Of a DNA stretch of 37,917 bases, positions 31,127 to 37,917 are shown in pieces. The stretch comes from Bacilli bacterium. Lineage in GTDB: Bacteria; Bacillota_I; Bacilli_A; RFN20; CAG-826. A program made the translations under genes and the position numbers. The notes under the pieces are model-generated. The model was not told where the DNA came from, ran no database searches, and saw only the letters and a list, made by a program, of their open reading frames with translations. The stretch lies in the NCBI GenBank assembly GCA_024408295.1, contig JAKSVE010000009.1:1-37917 (forward strand), read 5' to 3'. Numbering within the stretch: the stretch's first letter is position 1; every line of letters starts with the position of its first letter.

Positions 31127-31187
31127 AATATATGCGCTTGACATATGGATGTTTAGCGATTGGCGCCCATAAATCGCAAGGCTGCGA
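31127..31187 (-). promoter_or_regulatory. sigma-4 operon promoter with island operator 8
   Basis: Perfect operator TCGCAAGGCTGCGA at 31174-31187. On the minus strand ATCGCTAAACAT (31149-31160) gives a TAAACA -35, 17 nt, TATATT (31127-31132). The centre is about -60.5. Layout is identical to operator 7a. Confidence 0.65.
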
Positions 31188-31235
31188 ATTACATGCGATT
31201 TTTTTTGGATAATGCGCATAGCGCGTTGCGTGTGC

Positions 31236-31241
31236 TACAAT
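31236..31241 (+). promoter_or_regulatory. extended -10 promoter of the 55-residue gene and channel gene
   Basis: TGC TACAAT, an extended -10 without a clear -35. Operator 8 is centred about 67.5 nt upstream, which is not in phase with the other sites, so regulation by it is uncertain. Confidence 0.45.
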
Positions 31242-31266
31242 GTGAACGAAAAGGACGAAAACATAT

Positions 31267-31434
31267 ATGAAATGGGAAATTTGGTATTACAAAACCGAGG
31301 AAGACTATAAAGAGAAGAAAGTCTCCTATAAGGAATACATCGACGCTCCAACAAAGGCAGAAGCCTCGATTTGGGCCGCTAACAGGAAAAGAGTGTCCGG
31401 CTACGCTTACGCTGAAGTGTTCCAGAAGCTATAA
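31267..31434 (+). CDS. 55-residue protein upstream of the channel gene
   Basis: 55 codons starting MKWEIWYYKTEEDYKE and ending FQKL, with AAAGGAC about 10 nt before the ATG. Soluble, rich in Tyr, Lys and Glu. The spacing to the channel gene is only 12 nt and that gene's ribosome site (AGAGGA) begins at its stop codon, so the two are co-transcribed. No family recognised. Confidence 0.6.
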   Translation: MKWEIWYYKTEEDYKEKKVSYKEYIDAPTKAEASIWAANRKRVSGYAYAEVFQKL

Positions 31435-31446
31435 AGAGGAATATCA

Positions 31447-33438
31447 ATGAAGAAATCAACTAGAGGAAAGACCCCGCTCTTAAGGCTCTTTTTCCTATCC
31501 CATCCATATCTTGTCATCTTTATAGGTTTAATCATTTATAACCTTGTCCTCATCGCTTTAGCCGCTTGGCTTATGACATTCTTGATGTCCAAGGAAATCG
31601 TTGATGGAGCACCACTCCTTGAGATGAGTTTCTCAAGTTACTTGAAGAATCTTGAATACTGCACAGTGTTCACCATGAACACCGGAGGTATCTATGATAA
31701 CGCGCCAAATTCGGTCGTCATCATGAAGATTATCCTCTCCGTTGTCCAGATGATCACCTTCACCGGTGCACTTGTTGGCTTAGCAACCTCAATGCTCCAG
31801 GGAGTGTTCGAGAAAAGAGCAAAGAACTACGGCAAGCTCAACTTAAAGAACCACTATGTCATTCTCAACTGGAGCAGCGCAGGCGCTAATCTCGTCAGAG
31901 AATTGTCATTCAAGAATGAGAGAATGGTTGTCGTTGTCTTATCCAATCAACCAAGAGAAGAGATTAACGACGCGATAGACAATATCTTCCTTGAAACGGG
32001 AACCGAGAAGAAAGGCATCACCATCTTCGTTAAGGAGGGTGACCCATCTTCTAGAAAAGCCTTGAAGGAAGTCTCAATCGATAAAGCAAAATCAATTGCC
32101 TTGTTAGCCCCAAACAGAAAGAATGCATCAGACGTTGATTCATTCAAACTCATGATGGGCATCATCGGCATCACCAAGAAAGCAAGCATCGCGATTGAGG
32201 CGTTCAACGAAGAGAACATGCTCTCTATGAGAGAATTGATTGTCTCTAGCCCAGAATTAAAAGATCTCCAGATTACTGTTTTCTCTAAGGGTGGCGTCAT
32301 CGGACACATCCTTGCTAGAGCGGCGATAAACTCATCATACCCTGACCTCTACTACTCCATGCTCACATATAAGGGTGGATGTTTCTATGAGACAAAAGGC
32401 GGCAAGACTCTAGAAGAAAACATGGCTAATCACAGCAACTCCATCCCAGTTGCAAGATACCAGGAAAATGACGAGGATATCATCTATTCTTTAGCCTCTA
32501 CACCAAGCAAGGCAATGCCATCCCTTTTTAAGAAACAGTATGATAGAGAAATCCCATACGCTAAAAATCTCCATCAAAACTCTATTGTTTTATATATCAT
32601 TGGCGAAAACGATAAATCCCAGTCTGTTATCGAAGAGTGCAAAGCCTATACCGAAGCGGGATTAGGCAAGATCGAATGTCGTGTCTATCCATTTAGATTT
32701 GACTTAGACGCACTGCTCGATGATATGGCGGGCCTCAAGCGTAGGAAAAAGATCCTTATCTTATCGGATGAGAATGTCGATGAAGACTCAGTCGACGTCA
32801 ACGTCTTCCTCTCTGTCTTAAAGCTACGTTCATCCGGCCGCTTAAGCCCAGATGTTGAAATCTCTGCTGAATTAATCGACCAGGCCAACCGTTCATCTCT
32901 TGCGGCTCTAAACGTCACAAATGTCATCATCTCCAACCAGATGGTAGCCCTCTATATGGTCCAGTTGATGTCTCATCCAAATCACACCGTGTTCTGGAGA
33001 AAGCTCCTTTCTGGCAAAACAGACTTCAATAAGAAAGATATTGATATCAATATCAAGTACGCTGAAGAGTTGCTTAATATCGATGATGAGATCGAATTCT
33101 CATCTAGAGGCGAATTCATCCAGTCCCTCTATAAAGCATCCAATCACGAATACATCCCAATCGGATTCGTGGATGAGAAGAAATCCAAGACTCTTACAGG
33201 CGTTGTGTCTAATGTTGTTGGAAAGACCGTCGGAACAGTGATTGGCACCGCAAAGAAAGCCGTCACTGCTGTCACCAACATGGGAGCAGCTCTCAATATG
33301 GATGAGTTAGGCCAGGTTGAGGCTCAATTAGATAGCAATTCAAGAATTACTATGCTATCTGATAACCTCTTCAAGAAAGAAAAACTGACTATCAAAAAAG
33401 GAACGATAGTCATCCTTATCCATCATCCTGTCGAATAG
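31447..33438 (+). CDS. CASTOR/POLLUX-like ion channel with RCK-type domains
   Basis: 663 residues. A short membrane part with two helices (about 20-47 and 89-116) flanks a pore-like segment (YCTVFTMNTGGIYDN). A Rossmann-like NAD-binding domain begins at HYVILNWSSAGANLVRELS, and a second nucleotide-binding-like domain lies near 390-510. This is the architecture of CASTOR/POLLUX-type and Kch-like channels, where RCK domains gate the pore by ligand or Ca2+. Ion selectivity cannot be read; the segment lacks TVGYG. C-terminal region includes an Ala/Thr/Val-rich stretch near 580-610. Co-transcribed with the 55-residue gene, and convergent with hipA. Confidence 0.78.
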   Translation: MKKSTRGKTPLLRLFFLSHPYLVIFIGLIIYNLVLIALAAWLMTFLMSKEIVDGAPLLEMSFSSYLKNLEYCTVFTMNTGGIYDNAPNSVVIMKIILSVVQMITFTGALVGLATSMLQGVFEKRAKNYGKLNLKNHYVILNWSSAGANLVRELSFKNERMVVVVLSNQPREEINDAIDNIFLETGTEKKGITIFVKEGDPSSRKALKEVSIDKAKSIALLAPNRKNASDVDSFKLMMGIIGITKKASIAIEAFNEENMLSMRELIVSSPELKDLQITVFSKGGVIGHILARAAINSSYPDLYYSMLTYKGGCFYETKGGKTLEENMANHSNSIPVARYQENDEDIIYSLASTPSKAMPSLFKKQYDREIPYAKNLHQNSIVLYIIGENDKSQSVIEECKAYTEAGLGKIECRVYPFRFDLDALLDDMAGLKRRKKILILSDENVDEDSVDVNVFLSVLKLRSSGRLSPDVEISAELIDQANRSSLAALNVTNVIISNQMVALYMVQLMSHPNHTVFWRKLLSGKTDFNKKDIDINIKYAEELLNIDDEIEFSSRGEFIQSLYKASNHEYIPIGFVDEKKSKTLTGVVSNVVGKTVGTVIGTAKKAVTAVTNMGAALNMDELGQVEAQLDSNSRITMLSDNLFKKEKLTIKKGTIVILIHHPVE

Positions 33439-33440
33439 TT

Positions 33441-33473
33441 AAAAGCCTCTCGTTTAAAACGGGAGGCATTTTT
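33441..33473 (+). terminator. channel gene terminator, possibly bidirectional with hipA
   Basis: GCCTCTCGTTT pairs with AAACGGGAGGC and is followed by ATTTTTATT. The reverse strand ends in TTTTAAC, so weak bidirectional action is possible. Confidence 0.7.
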
Positions 33474-34698
33474 ATTTCCCAAAAGCAGGTGTCATATATT
33501 CAATTGCTTTTTCGCTAGCGCCACATCTTCTAGCAATCGTTTTCCACGATGATGAGATAATAGAAGACGTCTCATCAACAATGTCTCGTGCAGTCTTTTC
33601 ATCAATTCCGAATGCAAACGACACCGCAATAGCAGAATCCAAATTCAATGAATTGTCCACCCCATCTATCGTCATAGATAAATACATACCATCCGGATTT
33701 GGATTAACATCAAATAAAGGCGATAAAACCCATCCGTTTTTCATCAATAAGAAGCCATGGTTTCTCAAATGGTCATCAGTATTTTTCACTAGAATCGAGA
33801 ACACAATTCTTTTGAATAATTCAACCAAATCGGCTTCGACATTGCAGCCGTTAGATCTGATAAAGTCTGCCAAATCAAGATAGGAACACTCCGATGATTC
33901 GCCATCCGTTTTGTCTAACAAGCACATCGATGATGCGAAATGAATTCTCTTTTTGCCATTGCGATCGAATCTTTTCACCAAGAAGGTGCTTCCTCTTTCA
34001 GAAAACTTCAGAATCTTTGATGGCATTGTGTTTAGCCCACATAATCTAGCTAATTCATAGGTGACGTATTCAAACAAACCGCTATCCCACTCGTCGTGCT
34101 TCGAAGGAAATTTTGCAATCCATAAAGAGCCATCCAGATCAACTACGTTCGCCTTTGGTCTAGCACCGCCTAAAGACGATCCTGGCGTCAATAAAAGAGA
34201 AATCCATTTTTCATCTAGGAAATTTTCATCTTTCTCATATTCGGAAGCCGCATATTCGATATCTCTTAGTTTTTCTATTGGGGGAGCAGACATATTTTTT
34301 TCGTCCGAGATGAATTTTCCTCCCTTTTCTAGAGAAAATCTGATGGCTCCGAGTCGCGAGTAATCATCAACGCCAAGAAGATAGTCGCTTTCTCTCAATG
34401 GGGTTTTATCCCCAGCAGAGAGTCTTCTTCTGTTCATCAACATCCTGCCCCAGCGGTCAGGTGCTGAATCCATGAAAACGCCGAATTGCTTCTTCTCACC
34501 ATCAACATATTGAGGTCCAGAAAAGTATTCCAAATTTGGATCTATACGGGGGATTCTGTTGTTTCTTAACCATGCATTATCATATATAAAAGAACACACT
34601 TCTGTGCCTCTAATCCCTTGAATACGTAATTCTCCCATTAAAGATGGTTCATTGGAGAAAAACTCTTCATATACATAAACGATTTTGTTTTCTGCCAT
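33472..34698 (-). CDS. hipA: HipA-family serine/threonine kinase toxin
   Basis: 408 residues, full length for the family. An N-terminal HipA_N region (FSNEPSLMGELRIQGIRG) precedes the kinase-like domain: a Gly-rich SSLGGARPKA loop, Lys in LWIAKFPS, FLVKRFDR, catalytic NTDDHLRNHGFLL, and metal-binding LSPLFDVNP. HipA enzymes phosphorylate glutamyl-tRNA synthetase or other targets and cause growth arrest until neutralised by HipB. The start follows the stop of hipB directly (TAAATG). No truncation is visible. Confidence 0.92.
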   Translation of the reverse strand: MAENKIVYVYEEFFSNEPSLMGELRIQGIRGTEVCSFIYDNAWLRNNRIPRIDPNLEYFSGPQYVDGEKKQFGVFMDSAPDRWGRMLMNRRRLSAGDKTPLRESDYLLGVDDYSRLGAIRFSLEKGGKFISDEKNMSAPPIEKLRDIEYAASEYEKDENFLDEKWISLLLTPGSSLGGARPKANVVDLDGSLWIAKFPSKHDEWDSGLFEYVTYELARLCGLNTMPSKILKFSERGSTFLVKRFDRNGKKRIHFASSMCLLDKTDGESSECSYLDLADFIRSNGCNVEADLVELFKRIVFSILVKNTDDHLRNHGFLLMKNGWVLSPLFDVNPNPDGMYLSMTIDGVDNSLNLDSAIAVSFAFGIDEKTARDIVDETSSIISSSWKTIARRCGASEKAIEYMTPAFGK

Positions 34699-35004
34699 TT
34701 ATTTAACCCTCTTTGGAATCGCTATATCTAAATCCTGGAGCTTTCTGCCCAAAACGTCATCTTTTGCAACCAATAGCAAATCCTTATCCATCCCGTTTAG
34801 AGCGTGAAGCACCATCGCATAATATCCAATTGCAACATTAGGCGAACCTTTTTCAATCGCCCAAACAGTTGCCCTGCTGACACCTGCTCTTTCTGCAGCC
34901 AAGCTAGCTGAAATGCGTCTACGCAATCTAGCCATCTTGATTTGTTCGCCCAGTGTCTTCAATATCTCGCCAGTCTTTGGCATCACCATCATCTTACGTT
35001 GCAT
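34699..35004 (-). CDS. hipB: HipB-family XRE antitoxin
   Basis: 101 residues from the ATG at 35004. A Cro/C1 helix-turn-helix (LGEQIKMARLRRRISASLAA, then ERAGVSRATVWAIEKG) is followed by a short tail that would contact HipA. The start is preferred because GAGG is 7 nt upstream and the promoter lies just before it; a longer frame would include the promoter. Binds its own operator and represses hipBA. Confidence 0.9.
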   Translation of the reverse strand: MQRKMMVMPKTGEILKTLGEQIKMARLRRRISASLAAERAGVSRATVWAIEKGSPNVAIGYYAMVLHALNGMDKDLLLVAKDDVLGRKLQDLDIAIPKRVK

Positions 35005-35014
35005 ACTTATACCT

Positions 35015-35071
35015 CTAACATTCGATACTATAAACATTTTTGCGCATTTTGTCAAAAGTATCGAACATTAG
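35015..35071 (-). promoter_or_regulatory. hipBA promoter and operator
   Basis: On the minus strand TTGACA, 17 nt, TATAGT (35027-35055). A long inverted repeat, CTAACATTCGATACT (35015-35029) and AGTATCGAACATTAG (35057-35071), frames the promoter, with 13 of 15 positions matching. Confidence 0.85.
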
Positions 35072-35094
35072 AATGTATCAATGAGATGCATAAA

Positions 35095-35514
35095 TTAGAT
35101 AATTTCCAATAGTTCTGATGGCTGAATAGCCTCAACGACATGATGAAGAAACTTTCCTTTATCTTTAGTTAGGATTTTATATATACCATTGTTATAGGCA
35201 GAGGCTACCAATACGTTATCCTCAAAATCCTCTCCCGCGAAAAACATTGCATGCTCTATTTCTAGACATGTAAGATCCACAACGTTAAACAATGAAATAA
35301 TCTTGTTTAAAGCAGCCATTCTCTTATCCTTTGGCAAATACTTGCGGAGAACATAATGAATGTCGGTTATCTGTTTCGATGATAGATATCCTTCGATTTC
35401 TTGTTCGGCCATTTTATAAAAACAGGCAAGAGAATCATCGGAGCCGGTTCTTTTGGTTAATATATCGATGATTATATTTGAGTCGAACAAAACTTTAAGC
35501 TTATCCTCTTTCAT
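35095..35514 (-). CDS. PIN-domain toxin (VapC-like)
   Basis: 139 residues from the ATG at 35514 (GGAG 9 nt upstream). PIN-domain acidic residues are visible: LFDSNIIIDIL at the N-terminus, an Asp in ITDIHYVL, and the GEDFEDNVLVASAYNNG segment, then LTKDKG. PIN toxins are Mg2+-dependent RNases. The start overlaps the antitoxin gene by 14 nt. Confidence 0.9.
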   Translation of the reverse strand: MKEDKLKVLFDSNIIIDILTKRTGSDDSLACFYKMAEQEIEGYLSSKQITDIHYVLRKYLPKDKRMAALNKIISLFNVVDLTCLEIEHAMFFAGEDFEDNVLVASAYNNGIYKILTKDKGKFLHHVVEAIQPSELLEII

Positions 35515-35710
35515 CTTCGTCTTCTCCAATGGTTGCTCCTGCCGGGAGAATGCCGACCAAAGATTTGGCGTCTTCCATCCTTTTAACTTTCCCCGGAACG
35601 GTGGTGAACACAACCTTTCCGAAGCTTGTAACAACGATTTCTTCGCTCTTGGCAAGTTCCATATATTTGCCAAAATGAGTCTTAAATTCTGTAGCGGTTA
35701 TAATGCACAT
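35501..35710 (-). CDS. Phd/YefM-family antitoxin
   Basis: 69 residues from the ATG at 35710 (GAGG 5 nt upstream). ITATEFKTHFGKYMELAKSE is the typical Phd/YefM N-terminus, followed by IVVTSFGKVVFTTVP and an acidic, probably disordered tail (GEDEDERG). Neutralises the PIN toxin and autorepresses. Confidence 0.88.
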   Translation of the reverse strand: MCIITATEFKTHFGKYMELAKSEEIVVTSFGKVVFTTVPGKVKRMEDAKSLVGILPAGATIGEDEDERG

Positions 35711-35717
35711 AAATACC

Positions 35718-35756
35718 TCGCACATAGATTCTATATAAATCGCACATACTTTTCAA
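35718..35756 (-). promoter_or_regulatory. phd-pin promoter and operator repeats
   Basis: On the minus strand TTGAAA, 17 nt, TAGAAT. Two direct repeats TATGTGCGA (35718-35726 and 35740-35748, 22 bp apart) lie around the -10 and are likely antitoxin binding sites. Confidence 0.7.
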
Positions 35757-35772
35757 TTTATATGTTCGATTT

Positions 35773-35792
35773 AAAAACCCGCCGGAGCGGGT
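35773..35792 (-). terminator. AbrB-ABC operon terminator
   Basis: ACCCGC and GCGGGT around a TCCG loop on the minus strand, followed by TTTTTA. Confidence 0.8.
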
Positions 35793-35811
35793 CTATATAT
35801 GACAATGCTTA

Positions 35812-36480
35812 TTATAGGTTGACTCTCTTGAATCTCTTGCCGCCCCATAAGCAGCAAAGATAGGCAAACAATAAGAATATGATTATGCCCACTCCTAATA
35901 TGCTAAATTGGACGATTTGAGAGGTTGTATTTGAGAAATCGTTGATGAACTCAGCCCAACCAGGAACTGCCATGAATAAGGCTGAAATAACGCCCATAAC
36001 GCCCATTGCAACAAACATTGCGGTCAGCTGAGCAGCAGAATGTCTTCCATCTGGCTTTTTGTAATACCATGGCAAGAAGATTATGTTAAACACCGCAAAC
36101 ACAATAAGGACAAATCCATATGTTGCAAAGTTCACGCCTAGTTCTGGGTATGTCTGATCAACTGGCATGCTTGGGGCTAAGACCAAAGCCTTTACGATAC
36201 CGAATGGAATCGACCAGACCACCGATGCGAGTTGAAGGAAGCAAACAAGCATCACTTTTCCCTTAACAACATCCGTCTTCTTGATTGGAAGGATGGATGT
36301 ATAAAGGATATCTCTATTGGCAAGTGCAATTGGGAAAAGCGTCATAAATCCTGCAAGAGGATAGACGAACGCCACTAACGATGGCCAGCTTGGAATCATG
36401 ACAAACATCGAGAAGGCTGCAAACATCCATGCCTGGAATGGGATGCACAGTCTTATTTCTTTAAAAAGGAGATTCTTCAT
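35812..36480 (-). CDS. ABC-2 type transporter permease
   Basis: 222 residues from the ATG at 36480, chosen because GGGG lies 8 nt upstream; an ATG at 36498 is less well placed. About six membrane helices and no ATPase motif. The N-terminus MKNLLFKEIRLCI is typical of small ABC-2 permeases of antibiotic or lantibiotic export systems. The gene overlaps the end of the ATPase gene by 20 nt. Substrate unknown. Confidence 0.82.
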   Translation of the reverse strand: MKNLLFKEIRLCIPFQAWMFAAFSMFVMIPSWPSLVAFVYPLAGFMTLFPIALANRDILYTSILPIKKTDVVKGKVMLVCFLQLASVVWSIPFGIVKALVLAPSMPVDQTYPELGVNFATYGFVLIVFAVFNIIFLPWYYKKPDGRHSAAQLTAMFVAMGVMGVISALFMAVPGWAEFINDFSNTTSQIVQFSILGVGIIIFLLFAYLCCLWGGKRFKRVNL

Positions 36481-37333
36481 CTTCAACACCCCTTTCAATG
36501 TATAACATTATGTCCTCTAAGCTAGATTCGCTTAATGTGAATCCCTCAAAGGTGGTTTTATATTCTGATGGAATGGTTCCTGAGAACTTTCCATCGTGTT
36601 CTCTATAGTGGCCAATCTTGTCTTTCTCTAGAGGTGATAACTTAGTTGGATCTCCTTCTATCTTTAGATAGCCTTCTTTGAATTCTCTAGATGAGCAGGC
36701 TTTAACAATCTTGCCCTTCTGGATGTAGACGATATCGTCTGCACATTTCTCAAGGTCTGAGATAACGTGAGTTGAGAACAATATGGTTGCGCCTTTGTTC
36801 TTGGCAATCTTCATGAAGCAATCAAGGACTTCATCTCTAGACACTGGGTCTAATCCTGAAGTTGGCTCATCAAGTATCAGGAGCTTTGCTCCATGGCTAA
36901 GGGCCACCGCTAAACCATATTTGACCTTCATGCCATTAGAGAGTTCTTTGATCTTCTTTTCTTCGTCGAGTTCAAAGTACTTCAGCCATTTGCGGTACAA
37001 TTCTTCATCCCAATTCTCATAGAACCTCTTAGTAACTGAGGTTAAGACCTTTATCTTCTGATTTGGATAATAATCAATTCCGCCGAATAGCAATCCTATT
37101 TCGTTCTTGATTGATTGCTCGTCTTTCTTAACTGTTTTGCCATCAAAAATGATGGAACCACTATCCAGTTCTAATAATCCATAAATAGCCTTCATGGTTG
37201 TGGTTTTACCTGCACCATTACGGCCAATGAACCCCACTATTCTTCCCTCACTAGCGGTGAATGAGACATCATCTAATTTAAACGTTGGATAGATTTTGGT
37301 TATGTTATTAACCTCTAGAATCGTATTACTCAT
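36461..37333 (-). CDS. ABC transporter ATP-binding protein
   Basis: 290 residues from the ATG at 37333. Walker A GRNGAGKTTT, Q-loop region, signature LSNGMKVKYGLAVAL, Walker B LLILDEPTSGLDP and switch His in STHVISDLEKCAD. The signature reads LSNGM, a conservative variant of LSGGQ. The C-terminal ~70 residues are accessory. Start overlaps the stop of the AbrB gene (ATGAGTAA). A TTG nine bases earlier is too close to AAGGAG to be the start. Drives export together with the permease. Confidence 0.93.
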   Translation of the reverse strand: MSNTILEVNNITKIYPTFKLDDVSFTASEGRIVGFIGRNGAGKTTTMKAIYGLLELDSGSIIFDGKTVKKDEQSIKNEIGLLFGGIDYYPNQKIKVLTSVTKRFYENWDEELYRKWLKYFELDEEKKIKELSNGMKVKYGLAVALSHGAKLLILDEPTSGLDPVSRDEVLDCFMKIAKNKGATILFSTHVISDLEKCADDIVYIQKGKIVKACSSREFKEGYLKIEGDPTKLSPLEKDKIGHYREHDGKFSGTIPSEYKTTFEGFTLSESSLEDIMLYIERGVEDEESPF

Positions 37334-37532
37334 CGTCTCCAAGCTCCTTCTCCGCCATTTCTGTTACGAAATCGCTTTTCAATATGCCGATTCCCTTTTT
37401 AGTATCGGCGAACAATATGAGACTATCTCCAGGTTCAATGCCAAACATTTCCCTGATTTCACGAGGAATGACGATCTGACCTTTTGCCCCTACCGTTGCG
37501 GTACCTACCGTTTTACTCTTCTTTGCTTTCAT
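37326..37532 (-). CDS. AbrB/SpoVT-family transcription regulator
   Basis: 68 residues. The swapped-hairpin AbrB domain is recognisable: VGAKGQIVIPREIREMFGIE, then PGDSLILFADTK. A short acidic tail follows (EKELGDDE). Ribosome site AGGAGGTAATCT. First gene of the operon with the ABC transporter, so it probably autoregulates it. Without a partnered toxin it is a regulator rather than an antitoxin. Confidence 0.9.
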   Translation of the reverse strand: MKAKKSKTVGTATVGAKGQIVIPREIREMFGIEPGDSLILFADTKKGIGILKSDFVTEMAEKELGDDE

Positions 37533-37555
37533 AGATTACCTCCTAAATCACACTT

Positions 37556-37584
37556 GTTATACTTTTCATACTACGAATTGTCAA
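37556..37584 (-). promoter_or_regulatory. AbrB-ABC operon promoter
   Basis: On the minus strand TTGACA, 17 nt, TATAAC. Two AGTAT steps in the spacer and the -10 region may belong to the AbrB site. Confidence 0.75.
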
Positions 37585-37596
37585 TATTCTTTGCAT

Positions 37597-37621
37597 AAAA
37601 AGAAAAGAGACACATTGTCTC
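37597..37621 (-). terminator. terminator of the DUF5714-like gene
   Basis: GAGACA and TGTCTC around a 3-nt loop on the minus strand, followed by TTTTCTTTTT. Confidence 0.6.
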
Positions 37622-37642
37622 CGTTCATTTTTAGCCGTTGTT

Positions 37643-37917
37643 TTAACCTTTATAGAATGGGCACCTATCTTTGATGCACTGCATATTTCTTGGAGAGAAT
37701 TCGCAGATAACCGACGAGAGTTCTAGCTCTACATCATATTTCTCTTTCGCATGTTCAACCGCTGCGCTCAAAGAGATAAAAGCGTTTCTCTTACAACATC
37801 TAGGCCCACCTATTTCTGACATCTTTGCAACAACGCTAGATGTGAATGCCATATGGTCTTTATAGTCTTCGTTATCCGATAATGGTCCAGTCTCATCGAT
37901 TATCGAGAATACTGCAC
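37643..37917 (-). CDS. Cys-rich DUF5714-like protein (partial, 5' end outside)
   Basis: The frame is open from the right edge (starting ...AVFSIIDETGPLSD) to the stop at 37643, so the N-terminus lies beyond the window; at least 91 residues are present. Cys residues occur in GGPRCCKRNAFISL, VICEFSPRN and QCIKDRCPF, a spacing I associate with the DUF5714 domain, which is often found with methyltransferases. Probably a metal or Fe-S binding domain. An internal Met at 37852 should not be taken as the start. Confidence 0.65.
   Translation of the reverse strand, partial: AVFSIIDETGPLSDNEDYKDHMAFTSSVVAKMSEIGGPRCCKRNAFISLSAAVEHAKEKYDVELELSSVICEFSPRNMQCIKDRCPFYKG

Noticed and set aside
35718-35748. 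TCGCACATA repeats as further members of the TCGCA-N4-TGCGA regulon
   Set aside because: They are direct repeats without the TGCGA half at the right spacing and lie over the phd -10; they fit an antitoxin operator.
1-37917. Mycoplasma-type code with TGA as tryptophan
   Set aside because: TGA ends real genes (for example the HTH gene at 25004) and tryptophan is coded by TGG.

Overview
The window (37.9 kb, moderately AT-rich, standard code with TGA used as a stop, strong GGAGG ribosome binding sites) looks like a chromosomal segment of a low-GC Bacillota. The mix of genes suggests an uncultured gut or rumen Bacilli/Erysipelotrichia-like or RF39-like lineage; that placement is inference. No rRNA, tRNA, IS element or CRISPR array was seen. 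Most genes lie on the minus strand.

Layout. 1-3.5 kb: the start of a small Tad-like secretion/pilus operon (secreted protein, membrane-anchored protein, TadA-like ATPase, TadB-like protein, partial TadC-like protein). 3.6-3.95 kb: a type I toxin-antitoxin-like cassette with a 23-residue hydrophobic peptide; a second copy lies at 19.0-19.36 kb. 4-19 kb: housekeeping genes, namely a guanylate-kinase-like protein, an SDR oxidoreductase, two tandem CNNM/CorC membrane proteins, a 725-residue Ala/Pro/Glu-rich membrane protein, CTP synthase, an aquaporin, a sugar-isomerase-fold protein, DeoD and an aconitase-citrate synthase-isocitrate dehydrogenase operon that would make 2-oxoglutarate.

19.4-33.4 kb is the unusual part. 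It holds a vWA protein, an XRE protein, an ADP-ribosylglycohydrolase, two soluble FtsH-like AAA+/M41 proteins, a candidate small RNA, an unrecognised 200-residue protein, a roughly 670-nt structured non-coding RNA, a 68-residue HTH protein, an AAA_13/RloC-like ATPase with a zinc-hook CPYC motif, a four-gene operon with a free-standing sigma region 4 protein, and a CASTOR/POLLUX-like channel. At least eight promoter regions here carry one palindrome, TCGCA-N4-TGCGA or a close variant, at about -42, -61 or -71 from the inferred start. This is the spacing expected of a CRP/FNR-type activator. I read the region as one co-regulated island that appears not to match any system I know.

33.4-37.9 kb: a hipBA module, a Phd/PIN (VapBC-like) module, an AbrB-ABC transporter operon, and a partial Cys-rich DUF5714-like gene running off the right edge.

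All calls were made by reading the sequence and its translations; no database or folding program was run. Promoter and RNA calls are predictions.
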